A stretch of 7,948 nt of DNA, from NCBI GenBank assembly GCA_964522305.1, contig CAZFVM010000064.1:1-7948 (forward strand), given 5' to 3'. Below are positions 1 through 6,597 of the stretch, in pieces. The notes under the pieces were generated by a model. It was not told the origin of the DNA, searched no databases, and worked only from the letters and a program-made list of their open reading frames with translations. The position numbers and the translations under genes were made by a program. Each line of letters starts with the position of its first letter. The first letter of the stretch is position 1. The DNA is from UBA1049 sp964522305 (GTDB lineage Bacteria > Bacillota > Clostridia > Oscillospirales > CAG-382).

Positions 1-32
1 GTGTTTTGGATTGTAACATTCTTTGCCAACAT
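1..32 (-). CDS. 5' end of an unidentified gene, cut by the window edge
   Basis: Only about ten codons are visible (reading MLAKNVTIQN), so no family can be named. The start is inferred from an ATG at 32-30 preceded by an AAAGGGGA Shine-Dalgarno sequence about 11 bases upstream, and from a strong promoter just before that. The reading frame is open to the window edge. It lies downstream of the DUF4330 gene on the same strand but appears to begin its own transcription unit. Because it adjoins an envelope polysaccharide module it may also act there, but that is inference from position only. Confidence 0.5.
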   Translation of the reverse strand, partial: MLAKNVTIQN

Positions 33-64
33 ATGATGCTTTTCCCCTTTGTTTTAGTATTGTA

Positions 65-93
65 ATTATATCAAAATAGCTCTATAAAATCAA
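65..93 (-). promoter_or_regulatory. sigma-A type promoter with extended -10
   Basis: On the minus strand, TTGATT (93-88) and TATAAT (70-65) are separated by 17 bases, and TG stands one base before the -10, giving an extended -10 (TGATATAAT). Transcription would start near 57 and give a short leader of about 25 bases that contains the RBS of the gene starting at 32. The same extended -10 nonamer occurs in the promoter of the plus-strand gene at 6820. Confidence 0.7.
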
Positions 94-157
94 TAGACAA
101 CCCTTATGTAAAACAACAATTTTAATCAGATATAAACAGGTTATTTGTGTGTTTTCG

Positions 158-631
158 CTAATCTATTCCAACTATATATGCGTTAAAAGATGCAATCTCG
201 GTAATTATCCGACGATTCATCCCCGGAGCTATCAAAACTACCCCCTGTAAGTATACGCCGGAATCGCTCTTTATACCTTTGCCTCCGACTTTGAGGGTAA
301 CATCATAGTACCCTTCTTTCTCCAAGGTCATTATAGAACCATCGGTGGCGGTCTCGCTTATCCTGCTGGGTACATACGAAACCGAAATGATGTTGCCCAT
401 TTCCTGTCCGGTATCCGGATCAATTACTAAGGCGTTGGTCTTGAGGTTGGATAACAAAGACACCTCCAACTGATTTATCAGTAAGACATAGGTTATCTCT
501 TCCCCCAGGTCATCGGACAACAAATCGATTATCCTGTTGCGGAAAAAGACTCCAAGAATCAATGCAATCGCCACGATTATTATCAATATATCAAGTATAT
601 TAAAACGAATCCTGCCTTCGGTTCTCATCAC
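158..631 (-). CDS. DUF4330 family single-span membrane protein (copy 2)
   Basis: A 157-residue protein with a short positively charged N-terminus, one hydrophobic helix at about residues 12-30, and an extracytoplasmic remainder. The N-terminal FNILDILIII pattern and the overall layout match the DUF4330 family, whose function is not established and which is often found near polysaccharide genes. It resembles the preceding gene: both have a membrane anchor, a central (M)G-x-I-x-S/A stretch (EMGNIISV here) and a C-terminal GVxxIxxG-type segment. It begins one base after that gene's stop. The first codon could be GTG at 631 or the adjacent ATG at 628; the GGGGG of the RBS lies 6 and 9 bases upstream respectively, so this is not resolved. 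It ends at TAG (158-160) with no clear terminator hairpin after it. A role in envelope polysaccharide assembly or export is inferred from context. Confidence 0.8.
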   Translation of the reverse strand: MMRTEGRIRFNILDILIIIVAIALILGVFFRNRIIDLLSDDLGEEITYVLLINQLEVSLLSNLKTNALVIDPDTGQEMGNIISVSYVPSRISETATDGSIMTLEKEGYYDVTLKVGGKGIKSDSGVYLQGVVLIAPGMNRRIITEIASFNAYIVGID

Positions 632-632
632 C

Positions 633-1145
633 TTATTCCCCCTTCATTATTACGACCTTTAATACTTTGACCGAGGTAATCCTGCCGACACCGTAAAAAT
701 CAGGTAACCGCAGGGTAATTTCTTCCCCCGCTCTTATAGGAACCCCTCCTACATAATAGGAGCCATCTTTAAACAGTGCATCTGCACTGATTTTTGTATA
801 TACGGTATTATATTCCTGGCTTACATGCTCTAAATATCCGGTCTTGGAATCCTTATCCTTATCTATTGTGTAAAACACCATCCTGTCGTTTAAGGCGGAG
901 AGTATGGTGCCCATGGGCCTGCCGTCCTCGGATAAGAAAACCTTGTTTGGCGAAATGTTTGAGGATATCTGTCTCGACACCGGCTCGAAAACCACATCGT
1001 ATTCTAAAATAAATGTGTCGGATTGATCCGGCTGTATAAAGAATAACAATGCTACTACAATCGCCACCATGAAAATCAATGCCAAAAACACATCGAAGTA
1101 TTTTGTCTTTCCCTGCCTTGTTTTGATTTTTTTGTTAGGTTTCAT
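633..1145 (-). CDS. DUF4330-like single-span membrane protein (copy 1)
   Basis: A 170-residue protein with a strongly basic N-terminus (residues 3-15), one membrane helix at about residues 17-37 and an extracytoplasmic domain. It looks like a diverged paralogue of the next gene: a YFDVFLALIF anchor versus FNILDILIII, PMGTILSA versus EMGNIISV, and similar C-terminal layout. It is more weakly DUF4330-like than its neighbour. The ATG at 1145 lies inside the last codons of the upstream ligase-like gene (11-bp overlap), implying coupled translation. The nearest good Shine-Dalgarno, AAGGAGG, sits about 12 bases upstream, which is long, and it lies within the upstream coding sequence. The function is unknown; an accessory role to the polysaccharide enzyme is inferred. 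Confidence 0.72.
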   Translation of the reverse strand: MKPNKKIKTRQGKTKYFDVFLALIFMVAIVVALLFFIQPDQSDTFILEYDVVFEPVSRQISSNISPNKVFLSEDGRPMGTILSALNDRMVFYTIDKDKDSKTGYLEHVSQEYNTVYTKISADALFKDGSYYVGGVPIRAGEEITLRLPDFYGVGRITSVKVLKVVIMKGE

Positions 1146-3018
1146 AGGTTGCCATTACCTCCTTAATGTATGCCATCCTGCCATAAACGTTCTTGGTGGC
1201 GGATACAATGCCGTTGAGCATCCAAAACAGTAAATAAAGCTTTAGGTCTATCCACACATTATAATATATGCCCAGTAATAAAAACAAAAATATGCCTGCA
1301 ATTAAAGCCGATAACACCCCTGTAATCTTCTTGCTGTTACAGGTCAACAGGCAATAAAAACCTCTCCTTAAAACAAAGAAAACCCCCAAGCCAAAGGTAA
1401 CCAGATAAGCCAATCCTCCTTCACTTATCAAGGATTGATAAAGGCAAAGATTGGAAAAATTAGCCCAGAGACCAAGCTTGTTGGCGGCTATATCGAAGTT
1501 TTCTCTTCCAATACCTAAGCCTGTGAAAAAGTATTGGCTCAAAACCTTACTCCCTTCATCGCCGGAGACGATGGCTCTCCCTTGGGAAAACAGCTCGGAC
1601 AGATAGGGGGTTATGGGAATAGTCACATACAAAAAAGCGGTCAAAGCCAAAAACATCGCAAAAGTTTTGACCGGTTTGTCATATGCGAAAAGCAGATAAA
1701 CAAAGAGCCCGACATAAGCTGTAATCAGTACCAACGGTTCTTTTGTTAGCCCGAGAGATGCTATGGAGAGGAAGGCTAATAGTGCAAATCTTCGTTTTTG
1801 GACCTTAGTTGCGGCGGACTTGTACAGGGAAATGGAAATCGGTAGTATCACCGCTGCAAAAATCCCGAACCCAAACAATCCCCCCACCCTGTTATCCGTC
1901 AGCAAGGTAAGCGGGTTCGCAAAAGAAAATGCCTCCCAACCGGATAACACTTCGATTATATATAAAACAAAACCGATACCGGAGCCGACCATAAAGGAAT
2001 AGACTAATTTGCGTAACAAGACCGAGGTGGTGACTAAATTGGTTATCAAAAAGTAAACGGAGATAAAACACAAGAGATACAATGCTTTGGTATTCCCTCC
2101 GCCCGGGGTTATAATCCCTGCGAAAAAGGTAATAAGAGTAAAGAAAAGCAAAAAGATATCAGCTGTTTTGAAGGATATATTGCGCTTTGAGTAAAGTATC
2201 TTGAGTACATAAGAAAGGATTGTCACTGAGAGGAAAAGCGCTAAGACTCTGAGAGAAACGAAAGGGAAAACCAGGATGGATCCCAAAAGCCCTGTCTCCG
2301 GCATATATAATACTATCATGAAAGCGATAAATGCAAAGAAAGAAAGGACCAATGTGCCGGGGCTGATAAAAACCGATGCCACTCCCAGTACGGTCCCGGT
2401 CACGAAGGCGGTGGTGGTGTTGGTCTTTCCTTTGTGATGTTTTGTCATTGCCATGGGGTTTATTCCAAGCAGGTCCACGAACAACAGATTGAAAAACTTG
2501 CTCTTTGTCAGGTTTTCCGAGATACTCTTACCGGAAAACAACATAGGAACCCCGGCTATGATTAAAAACACCGCCCAAAACAAATCCTGTTCGGACGGAA
2601 TGAAAGCGAGTAACTCGAATTTTTTTGCTACATAGGATAACACCCCGAAAACCCCAAAAATCAGGCTGATTATACCATAAAACCTAAGACCGGCAGACAA
2701 TAAAAAGGCTACGAGTTTGCCATACAATCCTGTCAGGTAACTGTTTTGTATCCTGTTTGCTACCCATAGCTTAGAGGGTTTTATTATGTTTTTGTCTATA
2801 TCTTTTATGCGCAAAACCTTTATTAGCATACCGTCTTGCAGCATCCTGTCGGTATGATAACAGTCAGAAGTAACCTTACTGACCTTGTTGTCTTTAAAAA
2901 AGCTGTTAACCCGCGCAGACAAAGAGTCAAGATAGGTTAAAATCCTGCTTCGGGACCTTAATCTCTTGAATAACCCTGCTTTGTATGGAGTTTTGTAGTT
3001 GGTTAGTTTGCCGTTCAT
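1135..3018 (-). CDS. O-antigen ligase/polymerase-like polytopic membrane protein
   Basis: A 627-residue integral membrane protein with roughly 12 to 14 hydrophobic segments from about residue 100 to 606, and a hydrophilic, mostly basic N-terminal region of about 95 residues predicted to be cytoplasmic. Family-like features are the NRVGGLFGFG stretch at 376-385, which resembles the R-x-x-G-x-F-G motif of Wzy/WaaL type proteins (the usual NPN following it is not present), and FTGLGIGRENF at 498-508 followed by a loop and SEGGLAYLVTFGL at 532-544, typical of the C-terminal Wzy_C region. Such proteins join or polymerise lipid-linked glycans on the outer face of the cytoplasmic membrane. The substrate cannot be told. 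It starts 14 bases after trmD with AAAGGA about 10 bases upstream, and overlaps the following DUF4330-like gene. The long N-terminal extension is unusual for the family. The broad family is fairly secure; whether it is a ligase or a polymerase is open. Confidence 0.78.
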   Translation of the reverse strand: MNGKLTNYKTPYKAGLFKRLRSRSRILTYLDSLSARVNSFFKDNKVSKVTSDCYHTDRMLQDGMLIKVLRIKDIDKNIIKPSKLWVANRIQNSYLTGLYGKLVAFLLSAGLRFYGIISLIFGVFGVLSYVAKKFELLAFIPSEQDLFWAVFLIIAGVPMLFSGKSISENLTKSKFFNLLFVDLLGINPMAMTKHHKGKTNTTTAFVTGTVLGVASVFISPGTLVLSFFAFIAFMIVLYMPETGLLGSILVFPFVSLRVLALFLSVTILSYVLKILYSKRNISFKTADIFLLFFTLITFFAGIITPGGGNTKALYLLCFISVYFLITNLVTTSVLLRKLVYSFMVGSGIGFVLYIIEVLSGWEAFSFANPLTLLTDNRVGGLFGFGIFAAVILPISISLYKSAATKVQKRRFALLAFLSIASLGLTKEPLVLITAYVGLFVYLLFAYDKPVKTFAMFLALTAFLYVTIPITPYLSELFSQGRAIVSGDEGSKVLSQYFFTGLGIGRENFDIAANKLGLWANFSNLCLYQSLISEGGLAYLVTFGLGVFFVLRRGFYCLLTCNSKKITGVLSALIAGIFLFLLLGIYYNVWIDLKLYLLFWMLNGIVSATKNVYGRMAYIKEVMATYET

Positions 3019-3032
3019 ATAGACTGTGTCCT

Positions 3033-3713
3033 TTACTCAAGCAAATCCGGGCGCTTGTCCTTGGTGCGGGCAATGGACTGTTGTTCCTTCCATTGTTTTT
3101 GCGATCCATGGTTGCCGCCGGTTAACACCTCCGGAACCTCTAATCCTTCAAAAACTCTGGGTCTGGTGTATTGAGGATGCTCTAACAGACCATCCTGCAA
3201 ACTCTCTTCGCTATAGCATTCAACCGAGGGTAATACGCCTTTTATAAGGCGGGAAACGCTGTCTATTACCACTGCCGCCGGTAACTCACCGCCGGACAAG
3301 ACATAGTTGCCGATGGAGAGTTCTTCGTCGACCTCAAGCTCGATAATCCGCTCATCAATACCCTCATAATGCCCACATAGCAATACAAGGTTATCATAAC
3401 CGGATAGTTCCTTCGCCTTTTCTTGATCAAACAGCTTGCCTTGTGGAGAAAGGTAAATCACCCTTGTTTTGCCCTCGGGAAGTTTGCTCTTTATATCCCT
3501 GATGCAATCCACCGCAGGTTGGCACATCAAAACCATACCATAACCGCCACCGAAGGGCTTATCGTCTACCCGCCGATGTTTGTCCTTGGTATAGTCCCGG
3601 ATATCGGTGCAGTTTAATTCAATTATTCCCCCCGATATCGCTCTGCCTATTACGCTGTAGCGAAAGATATCTCTTATCATATCGGGGAAAAGGGTCAAAA
3701 CTTCAAATCTCAA
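3033..3713 (-). CDS. trmD: tRNA (guanine-37-N1)-methyltransferase TrmD
   Basis: Transfers a methyl group from S-adenosylmethionine to N1 of G37 next to the anticodon, preventing +1 frameshifting. It is a cytoplasmic homodimer of the SPOUT (trefoil knot) class. At 226 residues it is slightly shorter than typical (about 240-250). Visible signatures are MRFEVLTLFPDM at the N-terminus, DDKPFGGGYGM (50-60), LLCGHYEGIDERI (111-123), SIGNYVLSGGELPAAVVID (133-151), and DGLLEHPQYTRP (174-185) with Asp174 as the expected catalytic acid and Arg155 as its partner. The start is TTG at 3713: it lies 7 bases after a strong AAGGGAAGGG Shine-Dalgarno, and the protein then begins exactly as family members do. 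An oddity is Lys158 where most homologues have Pro (RLIPGVL is RLIKGVL here). It follows rimM by 26 bases and is followed by an envelope gene, not rplS. Confidence 0.97.
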   Translation of the reverse strand: MRFEVLTLFPDMIRDIFRYSVIGRAISGGIIELNCTDIRDYTKDKHRRVDDKPFGGGYGMVLMCQPAVDCIRDIKSKLPEGKTRVIYLSPQGKLFDQEKAKELSGYDNLVLLCGHYEGIDERIIELEVDEELSIGNYVLSGGELPAAVVIDSVSRLIKGVLPSVECYSEESLQDGLLEHPQYTRPRVFEGLEVPEVLTGGNHGSQKQWKEQQSIARTKDKRPDLLE

Positions 3714-3739
3714 TATGCTACCCTTCCCTTTATGACTTT

Positions 3740-4237
3740 TTATTTTAACTTCAAACCATCTATTAGCTTTACTTTTATCCCCTGTGTCGGATGAATCTCG
3801 GGTACATATTCCTCTATATCGGGAATTATGTAGCTGTCTGTTTCTCCTTTTATATGGAAGAAATTATAAGCGACACCCTCCTCCACTACCTCGATATTGC
3901 CCAGCATGTCGCCGCTGGACACATCTATTGCCGGAAGACCTATAAGGTCCTCATAATAGTATGTACCCTCGGGTAAAGGGATATCGGTACGGTCAAAGTA
4001 AACAGTCCTGCCCATCAATGAATATGCCGTGGTTCTGTCCTCATACCCTTCGAAGGTAATGGTGGGGATTGTAGAGCGGTACGCCTTGACAGATAAAGGT
4101 TGTTCGCCTTTATCGTCAAGGTACAAAACATTAACGCCGACCAAAAACTCGGGGCTGTCACAAAAACAACTAAACCGAATCTCCCCGCGTAATCCCCGAG
4201 GGGAGTTTAGTACACCGGCTTTGAGATACTGTTTCAT
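3740..4237 (-). CDS. rimM: ribosome maturation factor RimM
   Basis: Assists maturation of the 30S subunit head by binding uS19 and the 3' domain of 16S rRNA. At 165 residues it has the usual two-domain length. The N-terminal RimM beta-barrel carries SPRGLRGEIRF (12-22; the family has THGLRGE) and FEGYEDRTTAYSLMGRTVY (62-80). The C-terminal PRC-barrel-like domain begins with YYYEDLIGL (93-101) and includes YIIPDIEEYVPEI (136-148). The conserved G-A-N-D-V-Y/L segment of the second domain is changed to GVAYNFFHI (121-129), so the domain is recognisable but diverged. The ATG at 4237 has only a weak Shine-Dalgarno (ACAGG about 10 bases upstream), so expression may lean on translation of khpA 27 bases before it. 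It is the usual neighbour of rpsP, khpA and trmD. Confidence 0.95.
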   Translation of the reverse strand: MKQYLKAGVLNSPRGLRGEIRFSCFCDSPEFLVGVNVLYLDDKGEQPLSVKAYRSTIPTITFEGYEDRTTAYSLMGRTVYFDRTDIPLPEGTYYYEDLIGLPAIDVSSGDMLGNIEVVEEGVAYNFFHIKGETDSYIIPDIEEYVPEIHPTQGIKVKLIDGLKLK

Positions 4238-4264
4238 AATTATAATGCCTGTCTAATGTAGTCT

Positions 4265-4492
4265 TTAGATTATGTCAACTATAACCCGCTTGTTTTCTTT
4301 CATGGCTGCAGCTTTCATAACGGTGCGAATACTCTTGGCGATTCTGCCGCCTCTGCCTATTACTTTACCCATGTCTTCTTTTGCCACGGTCAATTCCAAT
4401 ATACTGGTATCCCCCGAGACCTTCTCTGCCACAAAGACTTCATCCGGATTATCTACGATTGCTTTTGCAATATCTGTAAGAATCTGTTTCAT
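4265..4492 (-). CDS. khpA: KH-domain RNA-binding protein KhpA
   Basis: A 75-residue single KH-domain protein. The core reads MGKVIGRGGRIAKSIRTVM (41-59), with GRGG at 46-49 as the GxxG loop that contacts RNA. Its length and its place between rpsP and rimM are those of KhpA (YlqC) of Firmicutes, which pairs with KhpB/Jag and affects cell division and elongation and small-RNA or mRNA levels in species where it has been studied. The ATG at 4492 is preceded by AAAGGA at a 6-base spacing. There is no second domain, and KhpB is not in this window. Confidence 0.95.
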   Translation of the reverse strand: MKQILTDIAKAIVDNPDEVFVAEKVSGDTSILELTVAKEDMGKVIGRGGRIAKSIRTVMKAAAMKENKRVIVDII

Positions 4493-4531
4493 GTAAATTC
4501 CTTTCGAAAAATCGATTGTAAAAAACGATTC

Positions 4532-4774
4532 TTATATAATTCCGTTTTTCTTCAAGATAGCTCTGACCGTGTCTGTAGGTTGGGCGCCGTTTGCTATCCA
4601 CTTCTTTGCCTTTTCACCGTCTACCTTGATATCAACGGGATCGGTCATGGGGTTGTAATAACCTAATTCCTCGATAAATCTGCCGTCTCTGGGAGCGCGT
4701 GAATCCGCCACCACAATCCTGTAAAAAGGTGCTTTCTTTTTGCCCATTCTTTTGAGTCTAATCTTAACTGCCAT
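4532..4774 (-). CDS. rpsP: 30S ribosomal protein bS16
   Basis: A small-subunit ribosomal protein needed for 30S assembly, 80 residues from the chosen start. It shows the family signature: MAVKIRLKRMG at the N-terminus, YRIVVADSRAPRDGRFIEELGYYNP (18-42) and a C-terminal GAQPTDTVRAILKK. A longer frame starting at a TTG at 4786 is possible but rejected, because the Shine-Dalgarno GGAGG (4784-4780) would lie inside it and stands 5 bases before the ATG at 4774, where homologues also begin. It is preceded by an A-rich, probably unstructured leader and an intercistronic hairpin. Confidence 0.97.
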   Translation of the reverse strand: MAVKIRLKRMGKKKAPFYRIVVADSRAPRDGRFIEELGYYNPMTDPVDIKVDGEKAKKWIANGAQPTDTVRAILKKNGII

Positions 4775-4820
4775 TTTTGCCTCCAAAATTTGTTGTTTTA
4801 TTTTTGTTTGGTTTTTTATT

Positions 4821-4843
4821 TAAAGAGGGTTGTCCTCTCTTTA
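4821..4843 (-). promoter_or_regulatory. intercistronic hairpin between ffh and rpsP
   Basis: On the minus strand TAAAGAG-a-GG, loop ACAA, then CC-CTCTTTA forms a 9-bp stem with one bulged A, starting 12 bases after the ffh stop codon. It is followed by A-rich sequence, not a T-run, so it is not a standard Rho-independent terminator for this operon. A role in RNA processing or stability, allowing more rpsP than ffh mRNA, is inference. On the plus strand a T7 run (4851-4857) lies 7 bases past the stem, so a weak terminator for antisense RNA is an alternative. Confidence 0.5.
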
Positions 4844-4855
4844 GCCGTTGTTTTT

Positions 4856-6178
4856 TTAAAAAGGAAGTTTGAGTCTCCCCTTCTTTCTTCCCTTGCCCAT
4901 AAACTGCTTCATCAAAGCCTTTGACTGGTTGTATTGCTTTAAAAGTCTATTGACATCCTCCACGGTGGTGCCGCTGCCTGATGCGATTCTTCTCTTGCGG
5001 GAGGAGTTCAAAACATCGGGGTGCACCCTTTCGTAAGGGGTCATGGACAGGATTATTGCCTCTATTCTGTCCATAGCTTTTTCGTCTATCTTGGCGTTGC
5101 TGAGTTGAGAGGGTTTTATCCCCGGCATCATTCCCATTAGGGATTCCATGGAGCCCATGTTCTTTACCTGCCCCAATTGGTCTAAAAAGTCCTCTAAGGA
5201 AAAAGATTGCTCTCTGAACTTGCGCTCTAACTCCGCTGCCTTTTTGTCATCGAACGCCTGCTCTGCCTTCTCGATAAGGGTAAGCACATCCCCCATACCC
5301 AGAATCCTCGAAGCCATTCTGTCGGGATAAAAAGGCTCGATATCCCCAAGCTTTTCTCCTATTCCGATAAACTTGATGGGCTTGCCGGTCACATGGCGTA
5401 CCGATAGGGCTGCTCCGCCCCGGGTATCCCCGTCCATCTTGGTGAGAATAACACCGGTTATCTCTAAAAGATTGTTAAAGCTCTCAGCCACATTAACGGC
5501 ATCCTGACCGGTCATGGAATCCACCACTAGTAAAATCTCTGTGGGGGAAACCGCTGACTTGATATTCTTTAGCTCGTCCATGAGCTCGGTGTCTATGTGA
5601 AGTCGCCCGGCTGTGTCTATGAATACCGGGTCATGCCCGTACTTGACCGCGTGCTTTATTGCTTCCTTGGCGGTGGTGACCGGGTTTTGAGTTCCTCTTT
5701 CGAATACGGGAACCTCTACTTGCTCTCCCACTACCTTGAGCTGTTCTATGGCTGCCGGCCTATAAATATCACAGCCAACAAGTAAAGGGTTTTTGCCTTT
5801 GTCCTTGTACAGTTTTGCAAGCTTTGCCGACTGGGTGGTCTTACCCGAACCTTGAAGACCGCACATCAAAACTACTGTAGGCGGGGTGGAAGAAAGATTG
5901 AGCTTTGAGTTGGCTCCTCCCATGAGCTCAGTGAGTTCTTCGTTGACGATTTTGACTATTTGTTGAGCAGGCAAAAGACTCTCTAAAACCTCACTGCCCA
6001 CAGCTCGAGCCGAAACCTTGTTGATGAAATCCCGAACTACCTTGAAGTTGACATCCGCTTCGAGTAAGGCGAGCTTTATCTCCCGCATGCCGGCTTTGAC
6101 ATCCGACTCGGTTAGCTTGCCCTTGTTACGAAACTTAGAAAACGCATCCTGTAGCTTGTCTACCAGGCTCTGAAACAT
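4856..6178 (-). CDS. ffh: signal recognition particle GTPase Ffh (SRP54)
   Basis: Binds 4.5S/6S SRP RNA and signal sequences emerging from the ribosome and delivers them with FtsY to the membrane. At 440 residues it is full length. The N domain (about 1-90) includes LLEADVNFKVV (38-48). The G domain carries G1 GLQGSGKT (107-114), DIYRPAAIEQL (137-147), G3 DTAGR (188-192), G4 TKMD (246-249), then DGDTRGGAAL and GIGEKLGDIEPF (272-283). The M domain (about 325-430) has the Met-rich NMGSMESLMGMMPG (340-353), SMTPYERVHPDVL and the SRP-RNA binding RKRRIASGSG-TTVEDVN segment (394-410), ending in a basic tail. The ATG at 6178 has GGAG 7 bases upstream. It lies 72 bases after ylxM, across three tandem palindromes. 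ftsY, often nearby, is absent from the window. Confidence 0.98.
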   Translation of the reverse strand: MFQSLVDKLQDAFSKFRNKGKLTESDVKAGMREIKLALLEADVNFKVVRDFINKVSARAVGSEVLESLLPAQQIVKIVNEELTELMGGANSKLNLSSTPPTVVLMCGLQGSGKTTQSAKLAKLYKDKGKNPLLVGCDIYRPAAIEQLKVVGEQVEVPVFERGTQNPVTTAKEAIKHAVKYGHDPVFIDTAGRLHIDTELMDELKNIKSAVSPTEILLVVDSMTGQDAVNVAESFNNLLEITGVILTKMDGDTRGGAALSVRHVTGKPIKFIGIGEKLGDIEPFYPDRMASRILGMGDVLTLIEKAEQAFDDKKAAELERKFREQSFSLEDFLDQLGQVKNMGSMESLMGMMPGIKPSQLSNAKIDEKAMDRIEAIILSMTPYERVHPDVLNSSRKRRIASGSGTTVEDVNRLLKQYNQSKALMKQFMGKGRKKGRLKLPF

Positions 6179-6205
6179 CCCTATACTCCATCTAATATAA
6201 TATAA

Positions 6206-6259
6206 ATACCACTGATAAGTGGTATCCCACTGTTAAGTGGTATCCCTCTGTTAGGAGGT
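6206..6259 (-). repeat. three tandem 18-bp palindromic units between ylxM and ffh
   Basis: On the minus strand three head-to-tail units occupy 6259-6242 (ACCTCCTAACAGAGGGAT), 6241-6224 (ACCACTTAACAGTGGGAT) and 6223-6206 (ACCACTTATCAGTGGTAT). Each is a dyad. Unit 2 is CCACT-TAAC-AGTGG, unit 3 extends to an 8-bp perfect stem (6206-6225), and unit 1 pairs CCTC with GAGG. Between units 1 and 2 the stem pair T:A becomes A:T, so pairing is kept. Unit 1 includes the last codons and TAA stop of ylxM; unit 3 ends about 17 bases before the ffh Shine-Dalgarno. Either RNA hairpins or protein-binding operators would fit. Confidence 0.85.
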
Positions 6260-6574
6260 CTGGTCTGAAATAATCTTCTGCGCCAAATTCTTAATACGTT
6301 GATCGTCGGTGAGGTCGATTATTACTCCGGCGGATTCTATGGTCTTGGTTGTCTTCGCCAGCAGACTCAAGCCCTCTTCGTAGTTCATAAGGGTTGCTAC
6401 CCCGGACTTGATTGCATCTCTGACTCCTTGACGGGTGATGCCCATATGCTCCGCCGCTTCTGACAAGGAAAGGTCCTCGAAATAATAATACTCCAACGCC
6501 TCTCGTTGTCTGCTCGGAATAATATTGGCATAGGTATCCATAAGGGAGCAAATAAAATCCCGGTTGTTCTCCAT
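6251..6574 (-). CDS. ylxM: YlxM family helix-turn-helix protein (SRP-associated)
   Basis: A 107-residue member of the UPF0122/YlxM family, which resembles region 4 of sigma factors. In streptococci it is reported to bind SRP components and modulate their GTPase activity. The helix-turn-helix covers about residues 35-57 (LSLSEAAEHMGITRQGVRD). The preceding PSRQREALEYYYFEDLS and following NYEEGLSLLAK are family-typical. The ATG at 6574 follows GGGAGG at a 6-base spacing. It is the first gene of the operon and has its own perfect-consensus promoter. The C-terminal tail (about 78-107) is variable in the family and is here encoded partly within the first of three palindromic repeats. Confidence 0.93.
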   Translation of the reverse strand: MENNRDFICSLMDTYANIIPSRQREALEYYYFEDLSLSEAAEHMGITRQGVRDAIKSGVATLMNYEEGLSLLAKTTKTIESAGVIIDLTDDQRIKNLAQKIISDQTS

Positions 6575-6597
6575 AACTAACCTCCCGACCGAAAAAA

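Noticed and set aside
94..157. Terminator after the DUF4330 gene
   Set aside because: The stretch is AT-rich but contains no stable stem followed by a T-run on the minus strand.
1534..2635. Several plus-strand frames inside the ligase-like gene
   Set aside because: All are antisense to a long, well-supported membrane protein gene, have no convincing ribosome binding site context and show no recognisable domains.
3026..3247. Plus-strand frame antisense to trmD
   Set aside because: It is antisense to a fully conserved trmD, and its translation shows no domain.
4775..4786. Longer rpsP frame starting at TTG 4786 (adds MEAK)
   Set aside because: The GGAGG Shine-Dalgarno lies inside this extension and 5 bases before the ATG at 4774, where bS16 proteins normally begin.
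4821..4857. Rho-independent terminator for ffh
   Set aside because: On the coding (minus) strand the stem is followed by A-rich sequence; the T-run is on the other strand and 7 bases away from the stem.
6206..6259. CRISPR array
   Set aside because: The 18-bp units abut directly with no spacers and are palindromic throughout, so they are a tandem dyad repeat.
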